Assembly (NCBI GenBank): GCA_016209015.1
Contig: JACQWY010000017.1
Location: 65,698 to 116,681, forward strand
Reading direction: 5' to 3'
DNA from: Gammaproteobacteria bacterium
GTDB lineage: Bacteria; Pseudomonadota; Gammaproteobacteria; Ga0077536
DNA: 50,984 nucleotides
A program made the translations under genes and the position numbers. Position 1 is the stretch's first letter. Each line of letters begins with the position of its first letter. The notes beneath the pieces are model-generated. The model did no database searches, was not told where the DNA came from, and was given only the letters and a program-made list of their open reading frames with translations. Positions 1 to 7,665 of this stretch are shown piece after piece.

Positions 1-272
1 CCTCGGCGCCGAGGTCGAACCGCGGGCCCAGCGCAGAAGACGAGCGCGGTGCGGAACGGCGCTCTCGAAAGTGGAAGTTCACTGTGCGTGCCGTGGGTCA
101 CCGACTGGGCCCTCGCCGGCGCGAGGGCCCAGTCGTTCAGCCTCGGCGCCGTGGTCGAACCGCGGGGCCGGCGCAGAAGACGAGCGCGGTGCGGAACGGC
201 GCTCCCGAAAGTCCGAGGTTCACTGCGCGTGCCGTGGGTCACCGACTGGGCCCTCGCCGGCGCGAGGGCGAC
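1..272 (-). repeat. Two fused copies of a ~140-167 bp dispersed palindromic element
   Basis: Two head-to-tail units begin with near-identical text (CCTCGGCGCC at 1 and at 141) and stay alike for about 130 bases. They share one palindrome at 102-135 (CGACTGGGCCCTCGC, CGG, then its complement). The second unit ends at 272 in the same 30-bp terminus found at 15932-15961 and 16221-16250, with one base changed. The first unit is cut by the window edge. Orientation is opposite to the copies near 16 kb. Open frames across it are by-products of the GC-rich repeat. No transposase is encoded, so this is a non-autonomous, MITE- or REP-like element. Confidence 0.85.
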
Positions 273-540
273 AGGGATCAGCCAGGCCGGGATGCGTCGG
301 CGGATCCCGGTGCCAGGGGGCGCCGCGGCGTGCTGTTCGACCGCCCCGCAGTGCGGAGAACGACGAAAAAAGTGCCGGGGGCATCCGTGCCTCACCGGCC
401 GATGCAGGGCAGAGCGCCCCGCGAGGATCAGGGAATCCGGGCGTCGGCTAGTCGCTCCGGGATGCGTGCTCCGCCGGCGGGGATGGCGATCCGCCGCCGA
501 AGAACGCATCCGCGAGCGCGCTCCCGCGCCAGGGTCTCTA
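273..540. other. Repeat-derived spacer without a gene
   Basis: The first part (273-283, AGGGATCAGCC) and a block at 344-365 (CCCCGCAGTGCGGAGAACGA) match, with changes, sequence that also follows the element copies near 16 kb, for example 16030-16085 read in reverse. The rest is GC-rich and shows no start signal or recognisable protein. It is best read as the diverged outer part of the same composite repeat. Confidence 0.6.
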
Positions 541-693
541 AGGAAGCTCTGAACAAGTTCAGAGCTTCCTGCGGCACATGGACGTGCCGCCGTGAACAGT
601 GGCGTAAGCCATTGTTCACGTAAGGTCGGTAAGAACCACGCTTCTTGCCGACCGTGCTCTGAAAAGTCCAGGATGGACTTATTCAGAGCTTCC
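541..693. repeat. Five-hairpin repeat cluster with 12-bp terminal inverted repeats
   Basis: Five stem-loops follow one another with almost no spacing. A is 541-553 with 558-570, a perfect 13-bp stem. B is 571-577 with 584-590. C is 591-602 with 609-620. D is 624-635 with 642-653. E is 656-670 with 674-689, with one bulged base. The whole is framed by GGAAGCTCTGAA (542-553) and its complement TTCAGAGCTTCC (682-693). The same outer sequence frames a single hairpin at 15690-15732. This looks like a REP/BIME or MITE-type extragenic element. Several stems keep G-T pairs instead of losing pairing. Confidence 0.85.
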
Positions 694-1410
694 CTAACGG
701 AACGCGCGTACCACCGCCGAATCCCAGAAACCGCCATGGCGCTGCTTCTGTTCGGCGTCGGCGAGGCGTTCCTCGATGTTCGCGAGCAAGGTCTCGGTCT
801 CCGTGCGGCGCGCGCGATCGGCGAGCGCGAGCGCCGGCCGGGTGGGCGCGGCGAGGGCCTTGCGCGCGTGGATCAGGGCCTGATGAACGTCGCCGTGCGC
901 GGCGAGCCAGTCGGCCAGGAAATAGTTCGCGTCGATGCTCTCCGGATCGATCTCGAGCGCCTGGCGGAAGTACTCGACGGCCTTGTCCGGATCGCCGAAG
1001 CCGAGCGGCCAGCGCGGGGCGCGGTAATAGAGCTGGCCGAGCGCCGCGTAGACCGCGCCATTCAGCGTGTGCCCGTCGCGATGCACGGCCTGCAGCAGCA
1101 GATCGCGCGCGCTCTTCGCGCGGTCGAGTGCGGCGAGTCCGCCACCGGCGCGCGCCGCGGAGGCGAGCACGATGCCTTTCCAGGCGAGGGGCTCTGCGCT
1201 GTCGGGGCTGGCCGTGGCGAGCGCGTCGAGCTCGGCGATCAGCGCGTCGTAGGCCGCCGCGCGTTCGGCGGGCGCGGCGAGGTGGCCGATCTCCGCCCAG
1301 CGGGTCGCGATCGCCGCGGGCACCGGCGCCGCGTCGTCGGCGCGCGCCGCGACGAGCGCCAGCAGGAGCGGGATCGCGACGAGGCGCAGCGAACTCGCGG
1401 ACGGCGACAT
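694..1410 (-). CDS. Periplasmic tetratricopeptide-repeat protein
   Basis: This 238-aa protein starts with a signal peptide (about residues 1-24, hydrophobic LVAIPLLLALVAA, cleavage near ARA). One clear TPR lies at about 150-185 (PDKAVEYFRQALEIDPESIDANY), with weaker helical repeats on both sides. TPRs mediate protein-protein contacts, and the partner here is unknown. It starts 7 bp after the stop of the hemolysin-like gene, so the two are probably co-transcribed. Its stop codon (694-696) sits directly against the end of the hairpin repeat. No enzyme motif is visible. Confidence 0.7.
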   Translation of the reverse strand: MSPSASSLRLVAIPLLLALVAARADDAAPVPAAIATRWAEIGHLAAPAERAAAYDALIAELDALATASPDSAEPLAWKGIVLASAARAGGGLAALDRAKSARDLLLQAVHRDGHTLNGAVYAALGQLYYRAPRWPLGFGDPDKAVEYFRQALEIDPESIDANYFLADWLAAHGDVHQALIHARKALAAPTRPALALADRARRTETETLLANIEERLADAEQKQRHGGFWDSAVVRAFR

Positions 1411-1417
1411 GAGCGGC

Positions 1418-2080
1418 TCAGCTCCCGACCGTTTCGAGCAGGTGCATCGCGCGATCGATGCGGAAGCGCCGGCCGACGGCGACGTTTGCGTTCCAGTGCT
1501 CGGCAGCGGCGTCGCGCGCCATACGTTTCGCGAGGCGGCGATACGCCGCGGTGACCGAGCCGCAGCAGACGATAGCGGTGGCTCCGTCGCGCGTGCGGGC
1601 GAGCTCGACGGGTTCGAAGTCGAGCCGCTCGAGGCGGCGGTAGAGACGCGCGCTTGCGCTCGTCATCGCCCACTGGAAGCCCGCGCCGTGCAGGAACGCG
1701 ACGAGGCCGGTGAAGACGTGCCCGGCGTGATGCGGCCGCCACAGGCGCAGCGCGTCGAGCTCGACGACGTGACGCCGCTGGACGGGCACGCATAGCGCGT
1801 GCTCGAGCTCGCGCTCCGCGCTGTGCCGGAACTCGCGCTCGGCCACGAAGCGGCAGTCGGCGCCGGCGCGCAATCCGACGAGGGCGACGAGGTGTCGCCC
1901 GAGCTCGCAGCGCACGACGACCCGCTGTGACGCGTCGTCGTGCGGCGTGGGCAGCAGGGCGGCGATCGCCTCGCGCGCGGCATCGCCGCGGCGGTGGACG
2001 CGGAGCTTCAGCGACGCCGCGTCCGCGGCGCGGTCGGCGGCGGGGATCACGAACGGTTCGATGGCTTCGAGTCGCGTCAC
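1418..2080 (-). CDS. Thermostable hemolysin-like protein
   Basis: The protein has 220 aa from a GTG at 2080, chosen because AGGAG lies 7 nt upstream. The same frame stays open to 2134, but that extension has no ribosome site. The middle (about 115-180: VVELDALRLWRPHHAG, then a GFQWAMTSASARLYRRLERL-type helix) resembles the family of small thermostable hemolysins, which share an acetyltransferase-like fold. Their enzymatic role is poorly understood. No signal peptide is seen. It lies upstream of the TPR gene in the same direction. The family assignment rests on overall pattern and is tentative. Confidence 0.5.
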   Translation of the reverse strand: MTRLEAIEPFVIPAADRAADAASLKLRVHRRGDAAREAIAALLPTPHDDASQRVVVRCELGRHLVALVGLRAGADCRFVAEREFRHSAERELEHALCVPVQRRHVVELDALRLWRPHHAGHVFTGLVAFLHGAGFQWAMTSASARLYRRLERLDFEPVELARTRDGATAIVCCGSVTAAYRRLAKRMARDAAAEHWNANVAVGRRFRIDRAMHLLETVGS

Positions 2081-2227
2081 GGTCGGGCTCCTGCGGATGA
2101 TCACGCCCCCCCGACAGTGCAAGCCCGGGACCATCCTCCGCGTTCATGCGCGATCAAGGGTTTGCCGCGCCGGCGTGCGGCGAGCGCGCAAGAATGTCCT
2201 GCAAAAAACGTAGGGTCCGACGTCGGC

Positions 2228-2707
2228 TCAGGGCGCGGAGCAGTCGGCGGCCGTCCCCGCCGGCAGCGACAGCCGCAACACGACCGCGACCGTTCGATCG
2301 AGCAGGCAATCGGGCACGTAGCCGATCGCGCCCGGCGTCGCGGCCACGAAGCGGCGCACCGCCGCGGGCGAGGCGAGCACGTGCGGGGGGGAGAGGCCCT
2401 GGAAGTAGAGCTCGTTCCAATAGGCCTCGAGCTCCTGCGGCGAGCGGTGCAGGACCGCAGCCGAGAACGCCGCGCGCAGCGGATCGCGTGCCGGCAGGTT
2501 GACCGGTGTCCAGGCGCGACCGCGATCGTCCACGAGGACGCGGCGCCGGAAGACGTTCGCGATCGTCGTCAGGTCGGGCGCCACGGGCCCGGCCCCGGCC
2601 CTGACGATCACCGCGAGCGCCGGATCGGCACCCGCGGCGCTCGTCCAGGCGAGCGCCGCAGCCGCGGCGAGCCGCCGTACGGCCGCGAAACGAGGCGCCG
2701 GACGCAC
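2228..2707 (-). CDS. Short periplasmic substrate-binding-type protein (PstS-like)
   Basis: The protein has 159 aa from a GTG at 2707, two bases after the stop of the porin-like gene, so the two are translationally linked. Residues 1-25 form a signal peptide (VRRLAAAAALAWTSAAGA). The mature part (IANVFRRRVL..WTPVNLP.. PLRAAFSAAVLHRSPQELEAYW.. then a P-AIGYV motif) fits the small phosphate-ABC-type binding proteins often found beside porins and sensor kinases, not with ABC permeases. No permease gene is present. It may feed a ligand to the divergently encoded sensor kinase, which is an inference. Confidence 0.65.
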   Translation of the reverse strand: MRPAPRFAAVRRLAAAAALAWTSAAGADPALAVIVRAGAGPVAPDLTTIANVFRRRVLVDDRGRAWTPVNLPARDPLRAAFSAAVLHRSPQELEAYWNELYFQGLSPPHVLASPAAVRRFVAATPGAIGYVPDCLLDRTVAVVLRLSLPAGTAADCSAP

Positions 2708-2709
2708 GT

Positions 2710-3801
2710 TCAGAACAGTACTCCGAAGGAGGCGAGAAGGCCGTCCGGCGCGACGCGCTCGTTGTGTTCGCCGACGCGGTATTCGAGCTTCAACGCGAGC
2801 GCCGGGCGCGGTCGCCAGACGCCGCCGAGCGTCCCGAGGCGCACGCCGCGCGCGGCGGCCGGTACCCCGTCGTAGCGTTCGAAGCGCGCGACCGCCGCGA
2901 CCTGTCCGAACAGCGGCACGACGCTCTGCACGAATCCTCCCCATTCGCTACGGCTGCGTGCCGCGAATTCCTTCACGGCGTAGACTGCCTCGCCGCTCAG
3001 CTCGACGCCGCGCCACACGAAACGTCCGTCGACACCGGCGAGATGCGTGCGCGCGCCTTCGCCGCGCATGCGGAATTCAGCGTAGGAGACGGCGAGCTCG
3101 GCGCGATCCGCGAGGAAGTGCCCGCGCAACTGGGCGCCGCCCGCGTGGTCGTACTCGTGGTGGGGGCCGGTGATATCCAATTCTTCCGAGGTGCTGTCCT
3201 GATGCGCGGGGTCGAGCGTGCGGCTGGCGTCGAGGTATGCGACGTAGTCGAGCGCGTCGCCGCCGGCGAGCTGCAGCGTGCCGTGCACTGCGAGTCCGCT
3301 CGCGAGCATCGCGAAGGGCAGTGCGGTGACGAGCGGGCGGCTCACGGTCGCTTGCAGCGGATCGGCGTGAACGAGATTCCAGCGACCGATCGGCGTGAGG
3401 AACTTGCCGGCGCGGAGGCTCAACCACGGTGTGGCCGCGTAGTCGAGGTGCAGGCGTTCGAGCGTGACGTCGATGTCGTCCGCGTTCACGCCGTGACGAT
3501 CGATGCTGACGAAGTCTTCGATCTCGGTCTCGACGAACACCTGCCAGGACGGCGCGGGCGTCCACGTCGCGAGGAGGCTCGCGCCGCGGGCGTCGAAGCG
3601 CGCAGGCTCGCCGTCCAGATCGCGAACGCGCAGCGTGGCGTAGCCGCCGAGGTGCAGCGCGCCGCCGAGCAACGCGAGACCGCGTTCGGCTTCGGGGCTC
3701 GCGACGGGCGCCTCGCCGTGCGCGGCTGCGACGATCAAGGCGAGCGCAGCGCATGCCGCGACGCGCTGCCGGGCATAGGAACGCTTGCATTCGCCACTCA
3801 C
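2710..3801 (-). CDS. Outer-membrane beta-barrel (porin-like) protein
   Basis: The protein has 363 aa from a GTG at 3801, preceded by a purine-rich AAGGCAGG. A signal peptide (about 1-27, AACAALALIVAAAHGE) is followed by alternating amphipathic strands typical of a barrel (LHLGGYATLRVRD.., WQVFVETEIEDF.., LSLRAGKFLTPIG..). It ends in an aromatic residue (FGVLF), as outer-membrane barrels do. The AGKFLTPIGRWN segment is typical of phosphate/polyphosphate-type porins. It is the first gene of the minus-strand unit and is divergent from the kinase. The frame continues another 590 codons upstream, but that part is the antisense of the kinase and regulator genes. Confidence 0.75.
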   Translation of the reverse strand: MSGECKRSYARQRVAACAALALIVAAAHGEAPVASPEAERGLALLGGALHLGGYATLRVRDLDGEPARFDARGASLLATWTPAPSWQVFVETEIEDFVSIDRHGVNADDIDVTLERLHLDYAATPWLSLRAGKFLTPIGRWNLVHADPLQATVSRPLVTALPFAMLASGLAVHGTLQLAGGDALDYVAYLDASRTLDPAHQDSTSEELDITGPHHEYDHAGGAQLRGHFLADRAELAVSYAEFRMRGEGARTHLAGVDGRFVWRGVELSGEAVYAVKEFAARSRSEWGGFVQSVVPLFGQVAAVARFERYDGVPAAARGVRLGTLGGVWRPRPALALKLEYRVGEHNERVAPDGLLASFGVLF

Positions 3802-3894
3802 GATGCCGAACCTGCCTTGCCGCCGTGCGGCGCATCCACCGTAACGATTCCCGTCTCGCGCCGCGCGGCACGACACGGACGCGGATGATACCCG

Positions 3895-5664
3895 ATGTCG
3901 ATCCGGCGCATTCTGCTCTTCGCCTTCCTGTGCTTCAGCGTCGTGACCGCGGCGCTCGTCACGTCGTTCACGTACACGCGTGCGAGCGCGGCGCTGAAAG
4001 CCGAGATCCGCCGCAGCGTCGAGACCCAGGCGCGTGACGTCGTCGCCGAGCTCGAGGCGCTCGTCTTCGAGCGTGTCGAGGACGTCTACGGCTGGAGCCG
4101 CGTCGAGCCCATGCAGGAACTGAAGGTCGACGACGTCGACAAGCGTCTCGCGAACTACCTGCGCGACGTGAAGACGTCCTATGCGGGGATCTACGAGAAT
4201 CTCTCCTGCGTGCGCGACGGCAAGGTGCTCGCGGCGAGCGAGCCCGGCCTCATCGGCACGCGCTGGAACGACGCGCCGGTCTGGCTCGACATCGAGTTCG
4301 GCACTGCCCGCATCTCGCTCACGCGCCCGGCCGTGGTCGACGGCGTACCCGTGCTCACGCTCAGCACGCGCCTCGACGACGCGTTCTCCGGACGTCCGCT
4401 CGGCACCTTGCACGCACTCTACGACTGGACGGAGATCGACGCGCTGCTCGACTACGCGATGGGCGCGAGCGGCCGCGACGCGCTCGTCGTCGACGCGGCA
4501 GGGCGCGTCATCGCCGCGTCCGCGAACTTCCGCCGGCGACCGGGGATCGCGGACGTCACGTTGAGCCGCTGGCACGACGGCCGGCGCGCGAGCGGTGTGA
4601 ACGAGCTCGACGGCGCACCGCTCGCCGCCGGCCGCCAGCTCGTCGGCTTCGCGCGTGCGCTCGGCTACAAGGGACTGCCGGACCTCGGCTGGACGGTGCT
4701 CGTGTTGACGCCGCAGCGCATCGCCCTCGCGCCGAGCCGCGCACTGCTGCATGCCTTGATCGCGCTGTTCCTCGTCACGGCCGGCGTCGCCGCGCTGCTC
4801 GCGATCGGGATCTCGGGTCGCATCGCGCGGCCGATCCAGTCGCTGACGGCACTCACGCGTGCCGTCGATCTCGATGCCGAGCTGCCGCGCATGCCGTCCG
4901 GCGGCGGCAGCGAGGTCGAGGAGCTCGGGCGCGCATTCGCGCGCATGCTCGAGGACCTGCAGCGCACGCGGCGCGAGCGCGAGCGGGTCGCGAAGCTCGC
5001 CGCAGCCGGTGAGATGGCGGCGATGCTCGCTCACGAAGTGCGCAATCCGCTCGGCATCCTGCGCTCCTCCACGCAACTGCTCGCACGCGAATCCGGCCTC
5101 TCGGTGCGCGGCCGCGAAATGCTCGGATACATGCTCGGTGAATGCGACCGCATCAACGGGCTCGTGCAGGGGCTGCTCGACAGCGCACGGCCGCGCGCGC
5201 CGGTCTTCGCCCCACTCGATCTCGCCGCGCTCGTGCGCGGTCTCGGCGGGCCGCTCGCGGTGCGCGCGACGGAAAAAGGAGTGAACTTGCGGTTCGAAGC
5301 GCCGTCCGAGCCCGTGGTGCTCGAGGGCGATCGCGATCAGATCCTGCAGGCCGTGCTCAATCTCGCGATCAACGCATTGCAGGCGGCGCCGGAGGGCGGC
5401 ACGGTCGCGATCCGCTGTCGCGCGGCGGGGGCCGGCGCGGCGCTCGAGGTCGCCGACGACGGTCCCGGCATCCCGCCCGCGGAGCGCCAGCGCATCCTCG
5501 AGCCGTTCGTGAGTCATCGCGCGGGCGGCATCGGGCTCGGCCTCGCCGTCGTGCAGGACATCGTGCAGCGGCACGGCGGCACGCTCGCGATCGGCGAGAG
5601 CGATCTCGGCGGCGCGCGTTTCACCCTCACCCTGCCCCTGACTCGAAAGGAGAACCCCACGTGA
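3895..5664 (+). CDS. Membrane sensor histidine kinase (Cache-HAMP-HisKA)
   Basis: The protein has 589 aa. Membrane helix 1 spans about 5-25 and helix 2 about 288-312. They enclose a 260-residue periplasmic sensor region of double-Cache type (YAGIYENLSCVRDGKVL, then LDIEFG and DALVVDAAGRVIAAS). HAMP follows, then HisKA with the phospho-histidine His380 in AHEVRNPLG. The ATPase domain has an N-box (NLAINALQAAP), DDGPGIP and GIGLGLAVV. Its stop overlaps the start of the response regulator gene, so the pair forms one operon. The signal is unknown. The divergent porin and binding protein suggest a small solute. It resembles ZraS/NtrB-like kinases and is not the PrsK kinase of PEP-CTERM systems, which has many more membrane helices. 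Confidence 0.93.
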   Translation: MSIRRILLFAFLCFSVVTAALVTSFTYTRASAALKAEIRRSVETQARDVVAELEALVFERVEDVYGWSRVEPMQELKVDDVDKRLANYLRDVKTSYAGIYENLSCVRDGKVLAASEPGLIGTRWNDAPVWLDIEFGTARISLTRPAVVDGVPVLTLSTRLDDAFSGRPLGTLHALYDWTEIDALLDYAMGASGRDALVVDAAGRVIAASANFRRRPGIADVTLSRWHDGRRASGVNELDGAPLAAGRQLVGFARALGYKGLPDLGWTVLVLTPQRIALAPSRALLHALIALFLVTAGVAALLAIGISGRIARPIQSLTALTRAVDLDAELPRMPSGGGSEVEELGRAFARMLEDLQRTRRERERVAKLAAAGEMAAMLAHEVRNPLGILRSSTQLLARESGLSVRGREMLGYMLGECDRINGLVQGLLDSARPRAPVFAPLDLAALVRGLGGPLAVRATEKGVNLRFEAPSEPVVLEGDRDQILQAVLNLAINALQAAPEGGTVAIRCRAAGAGAALEVADDGPGIPPAERQRILEPFVSHRAGGIGLGLAVVQDIVQRHGGTLAIGESDLGGARFTLTLPLTRKENPT

Positions 5665-7022
5665 GCCGTCGTACCGTGCTCGTCGTCGACGACGAGGTGA
5701 AGATGCAGCGCATCCTCGAGCTCACGCTCGCGGATCTCGGCCACCACGTGCTGCGCGCAGGCGGCGGGCGCGAGGCGCTCGCGATCATCGACGCGGAGAG
5801 CGTGGATCTCGTGATCACCGATCTGCGCATGCCCGACGTCGACGGTCTCACGCTGCTGAAGACGCTGCACGAGCAGGGCCGCGCGCTGCCGACGATCGTC
5901 CTCACCGCGCACGGCACGGTGGAGACTGCCGTCGAGGCGATGAAGTACGGCGCGATCGATTACATCCTCCGGCCGTTCGAGGTAGAGACCGTCGAGCTCG
6001 CCGTGACGCGCGCGCTCGGCGTCTCGCGCGTCGAGCGCGAGAACCGCTATCTGCGCCGCGAGATCGAGCAGGGCTGGGGCGGGTTCGTCGGCGCGAGCGC
6101 GCCCATGCAGCGCCTCTACCACCTCATCCAGCAGGCGAGTCCGACTGGCGCGGCCTGCCTCGTGGTCGGCGAGACCGGCACGGGCAAGGAGCTCGTGGCG
6201 CGCGCCGTCCATCGCGCCTCGGGACGCACGGGACTGTTCGTACCGATCAACTGCGCGGCGATCCCGGCCTCGATCCTCGAGAGCGAGCTGTTCGGTCACA
6301 CCCGCGGCGCGTTCACCGGTGCTCATGCCGAGCGCATCGGCAAGTTCGAGCTCGCCGACGGCGGCACGCTGTTCCTCGACGAGATCACGGAGATGCCGGC
6401 GGAGCTGCAGGCGAAGCTGCTGCGCGTGTTGCAGGAACGCTCGATCGAGCGTCTCGGCAGCAATCGCCCGATCGAAATCGATCTGCGCGTCGTCGCCGCG
6501 ACGAATCGCGATCCGCAGGCCGCGGTCGCGGAGGGCCGCCTGCGCAAGGACCTCTACTACCGCCTCGACGTGCTGCGGCTCGATCTGCCGCCGTTGCGCG
6601 ATCGCCGCGAGGACATCGCGCCCCTCGCGCGGCATTTCCTGACGCGCCTCGCCGGCGCCCAGGGCCGGCCCGTGCCGACGCTGAGCACGGAAGCCGAGCA
6701 CAAGCTGCTCGCCTACGACTGGCCGGGCAATGTCCGCGAGGTCGAGAACGTGATGGCGCGCGCACTCGTGCTGTCGACCGGGCCGGACATCGAGCCCGGA
6801 CTGCTCGAGGAGATCTCGGTATCGGCGCGCGGTACGCTGGCGCCGCGCCCGGCTCCGGGCGCGACGGAGCTCGCGCTCGTCCCCCAGGTCGAGGCGCTCG
6901 AGCGCGACCTCATCGCGCGAGCCGTCGCCGCGGCCGACGACAACAAGGCGCGCGCCGCACGCCTACTCGACATCAGCGAGCGTTCGCTCTGGTACAAGCT
7001 GAAGAAGTACGGGCTGTCCTGA
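5661..7022 (+). CDS. NtrC-family sigma-54 response regulator
   Basis: The protein has 453 aa from a GTG at 5661, with AGGAG 7 nt upstream. The GTG overlaps the kinase stop codon. The receiver domain carries the phosphate-accepting Asp54 (VITDLRMP). The AAA+ domain has Walker A GETGTGKE (170-177) and the sigma-54 contact loop GAFTGA at 216-221. The C-terminus is a Fis-type helix-turn-helix (NKARAARLLDISERSLWYKL). It should drive sigma-54 promoters when phosphorylated by the upstream kinase. The only good -24/-12 site I found in the window lies far away, before the PEP-CTERM gene at 33326. Its real targets are not evident. Confidence 0.95.
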   Translation: MSRRTVLVVDDEVKMQRILELTLADLGHHVLRAGGGREALAIIDAESVDLVITDLRMPDVDGLTLLKTLHEQGRALPTIVLTAHGTVETAVEAMKYGAIDYILRPFEVETVELAVTRALGVSRVERENRYLRREIEQGWGGFVGASAPMQRLYHLIQQASPTGAACLVVGETGTGKELVARAVHRASGRTGLFVPINCAAIPASILESELFGHTRGAFTGAHAERIGKFELADGGTLFLDEITEMPAELQAKLLRVLQERSIERLGSNRPIEIDLRVVAATNRDPQAAVAEGRLRKDLYYRLDVLRLDLPPLRDRREDIAPLARHFLTRLAGAQGRPVPTLSTEAEHKLLAYDWPGNVREVENVMARALVLSTGPDIEPGLLEEISVSARGTLAPRPAPGATELALVPQVEALERDLIARAVAAADDNKARAARLLDISERSLWYKLKKYGLS

Positions 7023-7075
7023 GCAGCGATTGCAGCGTTCGCCGCCGCGGTCGAAATACCCCGGCCCCCCCGTTG

Positions 7076-7104
7076 TTGATCCAGGGACGTGGGCTCACTA
7101 TCCT
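7076..7104 (+). promoter_or_regulatory. Candidate sigma-70 promoter of the formate dehydrogenase operon
   Basis: TTGATC (7076-7081) and TATCCT (7099-7104) are separated by exactly 17 bp. Each matches the -35 or -10 consensus at four of six bases. The position suits a transcript start near 7111, about 65 bases before the fdsG start. It is the only plausible pair seen in this gap. Confidence 0.4.
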
Positions 7105-7107
7105 ACC

Positions 7108-7120
7108 GGGGTTCAACCCC
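7108..7120. promoter_or_regulatory. Dyad at the presumed transcript start
   Basis: GGGGTTCAACCCC is a perfect 6+1+6 inverted repeat directly downstream of the candidate -10 box. It could be an operator for a repressor of the formate dehydrogenase operon, or a small RNA hairpin. No regulator gene is adjacent apart from the NtrC-type protein. Confidence 0.3.
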
Positions 7121-7176
7121 TTTCAGCCCAGGGTATCTGGTTCCATGACTCATCACAGCGCACGGACGGCCGCGTC

Positions 7177-7665
7177 ATGGCGTTAGCCCCGGCCTCCGAT
7201 CGTCCGGCATGGGACGCCGTCGCGGCCCGCGATCTCGTCGAATCGCTCGCCGGCATCCCGGGACCGCTCATGCCCGTGCTGCATGCCCTGCAGGATCGCT
7301 ATGGCTACGTGCCCGACGAGGCCGTGCCGATCGTCGCGGAAACCCTCACGCTGTCGCGCGCCGAGGTGCACGGGGTGATCAGCTTCTATCACTACTTCCG
7401 GCAGACGCCGCCGGGCCGCGCCACGATCCAGATTTGCCGCGCGGAAGCGTGTCAGGCGATGCACGTCGAGAAGCTCGTCGACCACGCGAAGCGCACGCTC
7501 GGCATCGACTTCCACGAAACGACAGGGGACGGACGCATTTCGCTCGAGCCCGTGTACTGCCTCGGCAATTGTGCGTGCGGACCCTCGGTGATGGTCGACG
7601 GCGAACTGCACGCCCGGGTGACGGTCGAAACTTTCGATGAGATCGTCGCGGGTGCGCGTACATGA
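7177..7665 (+). CDS. fdsG: NAD-dependent formate dehydrogenase, gamma subunit
   Basis: This 162-aa NuoE-like subunit carries a [2Fe-2S] cluster bound by Cys pairs in ICRAEACQA and YCLGNCACGPS. It passes electrons between the Mo-containing alpha subunit and the NAD-reducing beta subunit of the soluble cytoplasmic complex that oxidises formate to CO2. I chose ATG 7177 because homologues start just before such a helical N-terminus. The frame is open to 7030, but that part has no recognisable sequence. Its stop overlaps the fdsB start (ATGA). It could also be named hoxE/nuoE-like, but the fdsB-fdsA-fdhD-fdsD context decides. Confidence 0.93.
   Translation: MALAPASDRPAWDAVAARDLVESLAGIPGPLMPVLHALQDRYGYVPDEAVPIVAETLTLSRAEVHGVISFYHYFRQTPPGRATIQICRAEACQAMHVEKLVDHAKRTLGIDFHETTGDGRISLEPVYCLGNCACGPSVMVDGELHARVTVETFDEIVAGART

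Noticed and set aside
49..623. Three overlapping frames of 126-179 codons at the left edge
   Set aside because: They encode the tandem repeat in different frames (the same peptide motif recurs in each), as expected from a non-coding repeat.
3802..5574. 590-codon extension of the porin-like frame on the minus strand
   Set aside because: It is antisense to the sensor kinase and regulator, is rich in Arg/Glu/Ala of the kind produced by high-GC reverse frames, and has no signal or domain. The porin starts at the GTG with a ribosome site and signal peptide.
3895..7022. PrsK/PrsR identity for the kinase and activator pair
   Set aside because: The kinase has two membrane helices and a periplasmic Cache-like domain, unlike the many-helix PrsK, and no PEP-CTERM gene is adjacent.
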